Positions 1 to 7,400 of a DNA stretch of 42,247 nucleotides are shown piece after piece (the first letter of the stretch is position 1; every line of letters starts with the position of its first letter). The notes below the pieces were generated by a model. That model was not told where the DNA came from. It worked only from the letters and a program-made list of their open reading frames with translations, and did no database searches. The translations under genes were made by a program, and so were the position numbers. The DNA comes from Bacteroidales bacterium (GTDB taxonomy: Bacteria > Bacteroidota > Bacteroidia > Bacteroidales > F082), in the NCBI GenBank assembly GCA_017460915.1, contig JAFUAA010000056.1, positions 1 through 42,247 on the forward strand, in the 5' to 3' direction.

Positions 1-219
1 CCGACCATCGCCGACCCGATTCAGGGTGGCGGCTTGTTCCAGCGCGGTGCCGTCAGCGATGAAGCGTACCACGGCAATCGCGATGGCAACACGCCCATGC
101 TGCCCAACCACGGCTCAATCACGAACGAAGACGCCTCAGGGCCTCTCGGCAGCGGCATCGCCGTGCTGCTGGGCCTCGGCGCGGCCTACCTGGTGGGCAA
201 GAAGCGCAACGAGAACTAA
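1..219 (+). CDS. C-terminal part of a secreted protein with a short C-terminal membrane anchor
   Basis: The reading frame is open from the first base of the window, so only the last 72 residues are seen and the true start lies upstream. The body is Gly/Asn/Asp-rich and low in hydrophobic residues. It ends in a compact anchor: a Gly-Ser-Gly turn (GPLGSGIAVL), about 17 hydrophobic small residues, then a basic tail (GKKRNEN). This layout (turn, membrane helix, positive cluster) resembles the tripartite C-terminal sorting signals of surface proteins. The same anchor, almost letter for letter, ends the 82-residue protein at 19520-19768. The function of the protein is unknown. An intrinsic terminator follows at once, so this is the last gene of its transcript. 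Confidence 0.75.
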   Translation, partial: PTIADPIQGGGLFQRGAVSDEAYHGNRDGNTPMLPNHGSITNEDASGPLGSGIAVLLGLGAAYLVGKKRNEN

Positions 220-255
220 GGCTTTTGAGCCTACTGAACTACAATTCATGAAGAA

Positions 256-283
256 GTGCTGTCGGAAGACGGCACTTTTTTTT
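256..283 (+). terminator. Intrinsic terminator
   Basis: An 8-bp stem (256-263 with 268-275, one G-U pair) and a GGAA tetraloop are followed by eight T residues. It ends the transcript of the partial gene at 1-219. Its T-tract overlaps the -33 region of the marR promoter. Confidence 0.88.
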
Positions 284-312
284 GTTCCATTCAAAAATTA
301 TTCGTATTATTG
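282..312 (+). promoter_or_regulatory. Bacteroidota-type promoter of the MarR gene
   Basis: A -33 TTG lies at 282-284 and a -7 TATTATTG at 305-312, 20 bp apart, which fits the spacing of the Bacteroidota housekeeping sigma factor. The start codon is 40 bp downstream of the -7 element. Confidence 0.55.
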
Positions 313-351
313 CACTTTCAAAAAACGCGATAATCACAAAAATAGGATAAT

Positions 352-810
352 ATGATACTCGTGAAACAAGTCGGTGTCTACGTCAACATCCTGAATTGCA
401 GGCTCAAAAAGTATTTAGCCGAGGTCTTCAAGAAGAACCACGTCAACCTGACGGGCGAACAATACCTCGTCATGGACACGCTGTGGAACGAAGGCACTTT
501 GACCCAGCAGGCCATTGCCTTCATCATCCAGAAGGACAAGAACTCGGTGACGCAGTTCATCGACAACCTGGAAAAGAAAGGCCTCGTCACGCGCTCGGTG
601 GCCAAGGAAGACCGTCGCGTCAACAACATCGTCGTCACAGCCGAAGGCATGGCCCTCAAAGACTCCACCAAGCAGTTGGCCATCGAGACGATGAACAAGG
701 CTCTTGAAGGCATCGCCGAGGCTGATTTGCAGACTTTCGTGGCTGTGCTGAAGAAGGTTTGCGCCAACATCAGCGACTTCGGCAAGAATGCCGAAGAACT
801 GGAGCTTTGA
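352..810 (+). CDS. MarR family winged-helix transcriptional regulator
   Basis: A 152-residue protein of standard MarR length. Terminal helices (about 1-30 and 115-150) would form the dimer interface. A winged helix-turn-helix spans about residues 35-110. The family signature is seen in the recognition helix (KDKNSVTQFIDNLEKKGLV) and in the wing, EDRRVNNIVVTAEG, which matches the conserved D-R-R...T..G of MarR proteins. MarR proteins bind palindromic operators as dimers and release them on binding small phenolic ligands or on oxidation. It is a single gene with its own promoter, followed by a separate operon. Its ligand and targets cannot be read from sequence; the operon starting at 912 is the nearest candidate target. 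Confidence 0.9.
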   Translation: MILVKQVGVYVNILNCRLKKYLAEVFKKNHVNLTGEQYLVMDTLWNEGTLTQQAIAFIIQKDKNSVTQFIDNLEKKGLVTRSVAKEDRRVNNIVVTAEGMALKDSTKQLAIETMNKALEGIAEADLQTFVAVLKKVCANISDFGKNAEELEL

Positions 811-882
811 GGCGTTTTAGTGATTTTTCGCCAATTGGCATAATAATTGAAGCAAAATTTCCGTATGGAAATATGTATTTTT

Positions 883-890
883 TATTTTTG
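883..890 (+). promoter_or_regulatory. -7 promoter element of the five-gene operon
   Basis: TATTTTTG followed by C is a perfect match to the Bacteroidota -7 consensus TAnnTTTG. It lies 21 bp before the ATG at 912. The -33 element is not clear. Confidence 0.6.
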
Positions 891-911
891 CACCCTTAAA
901 ATTTCAATGAA

Positions 912-1622
912 ATGAACAAGATAACAAAGTTTTTCCTGGCCGTTTTGGTGTTTTCGTTGCTCGCTTCGTGCAACAAAAACGAGGGTAAGGGCGGCACGGG
1001 CACCCTTCAAGGCTTCGTGAAACTCGTGCATCATCCCGACGACGACTATACCCTGACGCCCGACACGATGGTCGCGGCCAAGACGGATGTTTTCATCATC
1101 TATGGCGACGACCCTTATTTTGGCGACGACGTGGAGACGGGCCCCGATGGCATGTATCAGTTTGAGTACCTGAATCCTGGCGACTATACGGTGTATGCCT
1201 ATTCCACTTTGCCTTCGGGCGAGAGAGTGGCCGAAAGCAAGACGATCGCCCTCACCCGTGGTGCGGTGGCCCAGGTGCCAACGATCTACATCCACGACGG
1301 CAAGGCCTACGGCACCTCCATCGTGAAAGGGCGCGTGTGGGCTTCTTATTATCATAATGGCAGCTGGCGCGGCGAAGGCTGGGCCTACGAACATCGCGTC
1401 TACATCCGCAAGGTGGGCGAGGAGTTGCCTTTCGACAACACCCGCGTGGGTCCCGATGGGTATTTTGGCTTCCAAAAGCTGCAACCAGGAGAATATGAGG
1501 TTTATACCGTCACCGAAAGCACCAACGAAGTCCCCGACTTCCTTTTCCAAACCATCAAGGTGGGCGAGCCGGGACAGATTTACGAGTTGGAGGAAAGGTT
1601 TGAAGTGATAATCAATGTTTAA
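912..1622 (+). CDS. Lipoprotein with two CnaB/SdrD-like beta-sandwich repeats
   Basis: A 236-residue predicted lipoprotein. The N-terminus is a signal peptide with a lipobox ending in LLASC (Cys20). Two copies of a carboxypeptidase-regulatory/SdrD_B-like fold follow. Their hallmark segments are GPDGMYQFEYLNPGDYTVY (about residues 77-95) and GPDGYFGFQKLQPGEYEVY (about 180-198). Such domains are structural stalks or binding modules on the cell surface. It opens an operon with a secreted repeat protein, a VTC-domain protein, DUF4956 and DUF2490. The stop overlaps the next gene's region, and the downstream ATG is only 11 bp away. A structural or anchoring role at the outer membrane is inferred; nothing shows enzymatic activity. 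Confidence 0.75.
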   Translation: MNKITKFFLAVLVFSLLASCNKNEGKGGTGTLQGFVKLVHHPDDDYTLTPDTMVAAKTDVFIIYGDDPYFGDDVETGPDGMYQFEYLNPGDYTVYAYSTLPSGERVAESKTIALTRGAVAQVPTIYIHDGKAYGTSIVKGRVWASYYHNGSWRGEGWAYEHRVYIRKVGEELPFDNTRVGPDGYFGFQKLQPGEYEVYTVTESTNEVPDFLFQTIKVGEPGQIYELEERFEVIINV

Positions 1623-1632
1623 ATCAGAGAAT

Positions 1633-2061
1633 ATGAAACGATTAGTGTTAGTATTGGCATTCTTCGCCATCAGCTTTGGAACGTTTGCCCAGTCCGTTTC
1701 GGAAAGCACCATCACCAAGCGCGAGAACCGTAAAGGCATGGTGCTGAAGGAGTGGAACACGGCGGCGGGCGACAAACGCGCTTTCCTCGACCGTGTGACG
1801 ACTTACGACCAGTTTGGCCGCAAGGTGGAGGAAATCGAATACGCGAGCTACGGCCAGAAATGGCGCATTGTGAGCGAGTATCCCGAAAACAGCGACATCA
1901 CCGCCAAGGTGGTGCGCGAAATCGAGTACAACGACCGCGACAAGGTGGTGCGCATCCGCAAGTTCGAGTATGACGAGGAAGGCGCCAAGGTGAAGCAACT
2001 CAACTATTACCCGAACGGCAAGCTGGAGTCGGTGAAGACCTACGAATACGTCCCAAAATAA
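1633..2061 (+). CDS. Small secreted protein with YwqK/MORN-like repeats
   Basis: The start is placed at ATG 1633 because it begins a clean signal peptide (MKRLVLVLAFFAISFGTFA, cleaved before QSV). An upstream ATG at 1615 would overlap the previous gene and put charged residues before the signal. The mature part, about 120 residues, is built of short repeats of the type DQFGRKVEEIEY, NDRDKVVRIRKFEYDEEG and YPNGKLESVKTYEY. These resemble the beta-hairpin repeats of YwqK-type and RHS/YD-type proteins. The role is unknown. It is likely a periplasmic or surface partner of the other operon products. The next gene starts 6 bp after the stop. Confidence 0.75.
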   Translation: MKRLVLVLAFFAISFGTFAQSVSESTITKRENRKGMVLKEWNTAAGDKRAFLDRVTTYDQFGRKVEEIEYASYGQKWRIVSEYPENSDITAKVVREIEYNDRDKVVRIRKFEYDEEGAKVKQLNYYPNGKLESVKTYEYVPK

Positions 2062-2067
2062 GCTGTT

Positions 2068-2868
2068 GTGGAAGAAATCCTCAACATAGTGCAGGGCATG
2101 AAGTCCATCACGTTGGACGAAATGAGCGGCGTGAAACTGATGAACCGCATCGATACGAAATATCTGGTGACGGAACAACAGTTGCGCGACATCCTGCTCG
2201 GCATTTGCGATGCCTATTACGCCCAAGAGGTGGAAGGAAATCGGCTGTCGCCCTACAGCACGGTGTATTACGACACGCCCGACCTGACAATGTTCCGCAT
2301 CCACCACGACCGCCATTTGGTGCGCGACAAGGTGCGTGTGCGGACCTACGTCGATTCCGACCTGACCTTCTGCGAGGTGAAGCACAAGAACAACAAAGGC
2401 CGCACCAAGAAGAAACGCATCGAGGTGAGGCCCATCCCCAACATCATCGACAACCCCGTGGCGGCGGCATTCCTGACGGAGAAACAGCCTTATCCCGTCA
2501 ACTCGCTGAGTCCGCATTTGGTTACCATCTTTGACCGTTTCACCTTGGTGAACTACGACAAGACCGAGCGCCTCACCATCGACTGCAACCTGCATTTCGA
2601 GAACCTGCGCAACGGCAACACCGCCTCGATGGCGCCGCTCGCCGTGATGGAACTCAAGCAAGACGGTCGCGCCACATCGCGCTTGAAGGATGTGCTTTTC
2701 GATTTGAGAATCAGGCCGTTCAAGGTGAGCAAATACTGCATCGGCACGTGCATGACCAGTCCCGACCTGAGGCAGAACCGGTTCAAGAAAAAATTGAGAA
2801 GAATAGAGAAATTGAAATCTGTAGAGACACAAAATTTTGCGTCTCTACCAAACGACAAATCAAAATAA
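2068..2868 (+). CDS. VTC-domain protein, probable polyphosphate polymerase family
   Basis: A 266-residue cytosolic protein with a GTG start, chosen because it lies 6 bp after the previous stop and directly begins the conserved region. The sequence follows the VTC (triphosphate-tunnel) fold: MNRIDTKYLV near the N-terminus, YSTVYYDTPDLTMF, KVRVRTYVDSDLTFCEVKHK with a basic run KGRTKKKRIEV, and a late acidic-basic strand AVMELKQDG. The tunnel is lined by alternating Arg/Lys and Glu. In yeast Vtc4 this domain makes polyphosphate from ATP. Bacterial copies usually sit beside DUF4956, as here, but their product is mostly untested. The last 16 codons run through a palindromic repeat (2821-2848), so the extreme C-terminus is probably not native to the family. 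Confidence 0.82.
   Translation: MEEILNIVQGMKSITLDEMSGVKLMNRIDTKYLVTEQQLRDILLGICDAYYAQEVEGNRLSPYSTVYYDTPDLTMFRIHHDRHLVRDKVRVRTYVDSDLTFCEVKHKNNKGRTKKKRIEVRPIPNIIDNPVAAAFLTEKQPYPVNSLSPHLVTIFDRFTLVNYDKTERLTIDCNLHFENLRNGNTASMAPLAVMELKQDGRATSRLKDVLFDLRIRPFKVSKYCIGTCMTSPDLRQNRFKKKLRRIEKLKSVETQNFASLPNDKSK
2821..2848. repeat. 28-bp near-perfect palindrome of the Bacteroidota intergenic repeat type
   Basis: The arms are GTAGAGAC and GTCTCTAC around an A/T core. The whole is identical to its own reverse complement except for one mismatched pair. From memory, very similar palindromes recur between genes in many Bacteroidota genomes. Here it lies inside the 3' end of the VTC gene and is translated as part of its C-terminal tail. 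Confidence 0.75.
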
Positions 2869-2874
2869 CACAAT

Positions 2875-3603
2875 ATGTTACCCTTACAAATCAACATGCA
2901 GGACTTCGATCCTGACATTGCGCGCGAATTTGGAGGTGGTGCCTCGGGCATGGATTTCCTCGGCGTGCCGCTCTTCGACATGCAAAGCCTTTGGACGACC
3001 TTGATCCGGTTTGTCTTCAACTGCATCGTCTGTTGGGTCATCATCCATTTCTTCTACTACAAGAAGGCCAACCGCAAGGACTATTACTTCACCTTCATCA
3101 TGTTTGCCGTGGTCATCTTCCTCATCATCTCGCTGATGGAGAACATGAAGATGAACATCGCCTACGCCCTTGGCCTGTTTGCCATCTTCGGCATGATACG
3201 CTACCGAACGGAGACCATCAAAATCCGCGAAATGACCTATCTCTTCGTGGTGATGGGCTTGAGCATCGTCAACGGCATGGCACTCTCGACGAGTTATTCG
3301 GAGCTTATCTTGGTCAACCTGCTGATTGTGCTCATCATTTGGGTCCTTGACGGCACCAAGTTGCTGAAGCATACGGCCACGAAGGTCATCCTTTACGACC
3401 GCATCGAGAACACCAAGTACGGCAAGGAAGACGACCTGAAAGCCGACCTGATGGAACGCACGGGCCTCGACATCTCGAAGGTGGAGGTGGGGCATATCGA
3501 CTACCTGCGCGACGTGGCTTTCGTCAAGGTGTATTACACTCCCATCAACGATGAGGTGAATACGATTGACTCGATTACGAAACTGAAGAACTTTGAAGAA
3601 TAG
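2875..3603 (+). CDS. DUF4956 multi-spanning membrane protein
   Basis: A 242-residue protein with about four membrane segments in the middle: around residues 38-58, 68-90, 94-112 and 125-155. The segment LFAIFGMIRYRTETIKIREMTYLFVVMGLSIVNGMA is typical of DUF4956; its best short marker is the FGMIRYRTETIKIRE stretch. A soluble domain of about 80 residues follows and may sense or bind a ligand. DUF4956 genes are regularly paired with VTC-domain genes in bacteria, as here (6 bp apart), which suggests that a membrane complex moves or controls the polymer made by the VTC enzyme. That link is inferred from context. Confidence 0.82.
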   Translation: MLPLQINMQDFDPDIAREFGGGASGMDFLGVPLFDMQSLWTTLIRFVFNCIVCWVIIHFFYYKKANRKDYYFTFIMFAVVIFLIISLMENMKMNIAYALGLFAIFGMIRYRTETIKIREMTYLFVVMGLSIVNGMALSTSYSELILVNLLIVLIIWVLDGTKLLKHTATKVILYDRIENTKYGKEDDLKADLMERTGLDISKVEVGHIDYLRDVAFVKVYYTPINDEVNTIDSITKLKNFEE

Positions 3604-4280
3604 TGAGAAAACGATTGCTCATAGGGTCTCTTGCCCTTTCGATGGCTGCCTTCGCGCAAAGCGAGCGGACGACCGACTTCGGCGGTATCGCCTCGGCCGA
3701 GCTTGAGGTGGGCTTGCCTGCCCAATTCGGCCTGTCGGTGGAGGAGGAGTTGCGTTTTGACCACAACTGCGTCCAATTCGACCGCTGGCTCAACTCCGTT
3801 GGAGTGGACTACACCTGCTGGCACAACCGCATGAACATCGGCCTCACCGCCGACTACATCCGTCGGCACAACGACCGTGGCTATTATGAGAACCGTGGCC
3901 GTTTGGGTCTTCAGGTGACCTACACGGAAGAATATCGCCGCTTCAGGTTCCAGGTGCGGAGCAAGGCCGTCGGCACCTTCTTCGACGAGCGCACGGGCGA
4001 GCACCGCGTCAATCCGCGATTGTATTGGCGCAACCGCCTGAAGGTGACCTATCAGCCAATGAACAGCCGCTTCAAGTATGCCCTCTCGACCGAGTTGTTT
4101 TGGCTCACCAACGACCCCAAGGGCAGCTATGTCGACAACTTGCGCACGGTGGCTTCGGTGGAATATCGCCTTTCGCGCCGGCATTACCTGACCGCTTTCG
4201 CCCGTATGGACAACGACTTGCAGGTGAAAGAACCCGTCGACCGATTCTATTTTGGCCTGACGTTCAAGGCAAAATACTGA
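3603..4280 (+). CDS. DUF2490 family outer-membrane-type protein
   Basis: A 225-residue protein. The GTG start overlaps the last base of the previous stop codon (TAGTG), a sign of translational coupling. A signal peptide (MRKRLLIGSLALSMAAFAQ) is followed by amphipathic beta strands with many aromatic ends and a final FGLTFKAKY. A terminal aromatic residue is usual in outer-membrane barrels. DUF2490 proteins are predicted barrels of unknown function. It closes the operon, and an intrinsic terminator follows at 4314-4350. A role as the outer-membrane part of the VTC/DUF4956 system is possible but not shown. Confidence 0.78.
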   Translation: MRKRLLIGSLALSMAAFAQSERTTDFGGIASAELEVGLPAQFGLSVEEELRFDHNCVQFDRWLNSVGVDYTCWHNRMNIGLTADYIRRHNDRGYYENRGRLGLQVTYTEEYRRFRFQVRSKAVGTFFDERTGEHRVNPRLYWRNRLKVTYQPMNSRFKYALSTELFWLTNDPKGSYVDNLRTVASVEYRLSRRHYLTAFARMDNDLQVKEPVDRFYFGLTFKAKY

Positions 4281-4313
4281 GAAGGACGTAAGTGGATTTA
4301 CTTATTTTTCTCT

Positions 4314-4350
4314 AAAACGTCGTTTTTCGAAAAGAAAAACGACGTTTTTT
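4314..4350 (+). terminator. Strong intrinsic terminator
   Basis: A perfect 14-bp stem (4314-4327 with 4335-4348) with a 7-base loop and a T-rich 3' arm. It ends the five-gene operon just before the next promoter. Confidence 0.9.
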
Positions 4351-4363
4351 CAAAGTTGTTTCC

Positions 4364-4371
4364 TATTTTTG
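4364..4371 (+). promoter_or_regulatory. -7 promoter element of the macroglobulin gene
   Basis: TATTTTTG matches the TAnnTTTG consensus and lies 30 bp before the ATG at 4402. Confidence 0.6.
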
Positions 4372-4401
4372 TAGTCTCGAAACCATCAAATTCTACTCCA
4401 T

Positions 4402-7400
4402 ATGACTACAAAACAAAAAATGAAAAGAATCAGCGGCATCAGTCTGTTTTTAGCAGCGATGCTGCTGGGCCTTCTGCCTTCGTGCGGCAAGAAAGGAGCC
4501 TCCACAAACTCCTCGAAGGTCTACGTGGAACGTATCCAGCCTGTCAACGAGACTTTGCTGCCATTGCTGGACAGCTACACTTCGGGCGTCATTGCCGCTG
4601 GCGAGCCCATCGTGGTGAGTTTCAAGAACCCCGCCGACCTGAAGGTGAAATATGGCGAGACGATCCCTTCCAATGCCTTCAACTTCACGCCTGCGCTGAA
4701 GGGTAAGGCCGTCTGGATTGACGAAAACACCGTCGGCTTCCAGTACGACAACATCGACAAGGACCAGAACTACGTTTGCAAGTTCAAGATGTCGGACTTT
4801 ATCGATGTCAGAGGCGACTCGAACCTTGAGTTTGGATTTGGCGTGCGCCGGCAGAACCTCAGCCTCGTTTCGGCCCTGCCGATTTGCAGCAGCAATGACG
4901 AAATGAGTTACTTGTTGCGCGTGGCCTTTGCTACTCCCGTCGACCAAGACGATGTGGCCCAATTGGTTGAAGGTAATAACAATGTGAAAGTGACCACAGC
5001 CGGTAACAACGTCTACGATATTGAATTGCCAGGCCTGAAGCGCAAAAATACCGACTACACCTTCCACTTGACCTTGAACGGCAAAGCCGTCGATGCGAAG
5101 ACCAAGATCGAGCGCGACTTGACCGTTTACGCCAAGGATATGTTCGCCCCCGTGATGTTCGACGTCGACAAGTCGGGCAGCAAGGGTACATTGTTTTTCT
5201 CGCAGCCGCTGAAGACCAACCAAAATCTTGACGGTTACGTGAAATTTAACGTGAATAAACTTGGATACAAGGCTGACATCAAAGGCAACCAGATTGATTT
5301 TTATTTCGATAAGTCGAATCTCTATAACTACCAGATGGAGGAGTTGACGATGACCGTGGAAAGCGGATTGCGTTCGGCCGACAATGCTGTGTCGCAAACG
5401 AGTTACGAATTCCCGTTCGACCTGAATGATGTGGTGCCCAAGGTGCGCTGGACCGACGACGGCGTCATCATTCCCGATGTGGACGAAACCACAGTCTATT
5501 TCGATGCCATTTGCCTTAACTCGGTGACGCTGAGGATCGTCCGCATCTTCGACGATAACATTCTTTCGTTCCTGCAAGACAACGATTTGGCTGAGACCTA
5601 CGGCGTGCGTAAGGCGGGCCGCTTGGAAAAGAAAGTCCGTTTGGCCATCGACAATCCTTACGCCACGCAGTGGAAGACTTTCCCCATCGTGCTTTCCGAT
5701 TATATAAAGGTGGAGCCTGGCGCGATGTATCTGTTGAGCCTTGATTTCGGTCCTGCCGACTACACTTTCGCCTCCGACGAGATGAAGAATGCCGTGAAAG
5801 ACAACGCCTCGCTTGAGGCCGATTATTGGGACGGCAACGCTTATGATTACAAGGAATATAGCTACGACGGCGAGTGGGGCGACCCCAACGGACTCTATTT
5901 CTATAACTATGTGGAAGAAAAGAAGAATATTGTCGTCAGCGACCTCGCTGTGACGGCCAAGATGGGCCGCAAGGATGTGGTGGATGTCTACGTCTACCGG
6001 ATTTCAAATGCCCAACCAGCCTCGGGAGCAGAGGTGACGGCCTACAACTTCCAAAGGCAAGAGTTGGCCAAAGGCAAGGTGGATGCGATGGGGCACGTGC
6101 AACTGCAATGTGAGAATCGTCCCGCTTTCGTGGTGGCTGCCGACAAGAAAGGCAGCAAGTCGGTCATCAAGTTGAACGATGGCAACGCACTGTCGTATAG
6201 CCGTTTCAATGTGGCAGGTGAGCCTGTCGAGAAGGGCGTTGCGGCTTTTGCTTACAGCAACCGTGGCGTGTGGCGTCCGGGCGACGAGCTGCAACTCAAC
6301 CTGATGCTCAATGATTTCGGGTCGGCGGTGCCGGATGACTATCCCGTCGTTCTCGAAGTGGTTGATGCCACTGGTCGTCTCTATGCCAAGCAAGTGAATA
6401 CCAAACCCGTGAACGACATCTACTGTTTCACCGTGCCGACCAACGAGGCCGACGAAACTGGCCTTTGGACAGCGCGTTTCAAGGTGGGCACGAGCACCAT
6501 CACGAAAAACCTGCGCGTGGAGACAGTGAAACCCAACCGCTTGGAAATCAACTTCAGTTTGCCGGAAGTCGTCAGCTTGTCGAAGAATGAGCGTTTGACT
6601 CTGACTTCGAAATGGCTCAACGGCATGAAAGCCAATAACCTGAATACCGAGGTTGACGTGAAGTTGCGCGGCGGCGAGACCACGTTCATGGACTTCGCCA
6701 ATTATAGTTTTGTCAACGAAACGCAAAGCTTTGAGCCGCAAGAAATCTCAATCTTTAGTGGACAACTGAACGCCGAGGGCGTGGCCAGTGTTGGTTTTGG
6801 CCCGTTGAAAGATGTCTATGCTTCCCGGATGATGAACGGCACCTTCACGGTGAAGGTCTTCGAGCAAGGTGGCGATTTCAGTATTGCTTCGTTCACTTCG
6901 AAGCTCTCGCCTTACGAGCGTTATGTGGGTGTCGACCTGCCTGAAAGCACTGCAAAATATGGCAGTTATTACGACACCAACAAGGACTGGAAGTTTAAAA
7001 TTGCCATGGTCAATGAGGATGGGACAGCCTGCAAGTCGTCGGTGGCGTTGAATTACGCGCTCTACAAGTTGGATTCCTATTGGTGGTGGTCGAGCGAGGA
7101 CTATTATTCCTTGCAGCGTTACGCTTCGGGTACCTATAAGTCCCCCGCCCAAAACGGCACTTTGACCTGCAACGGTACGACTTCTGTCACCTTCAACATC
7201 CCGAACGACAAATGGGGCAGCTATCTCTTCGTCGTCAGCGACAAGCAGGGCGGTCACCAATTCGCCAAGGTCATCAGCTTCGACTGGGGCTATGGCCACT
7301 CGTCGTCGGCATCGGGCGCTCCGGCCCAACTGTCGATGAAGACCTCGGCAGAGAGTTATCAGGTGGGCGATAAGATGGTGGTCACGTTCCCAGCCAACAG

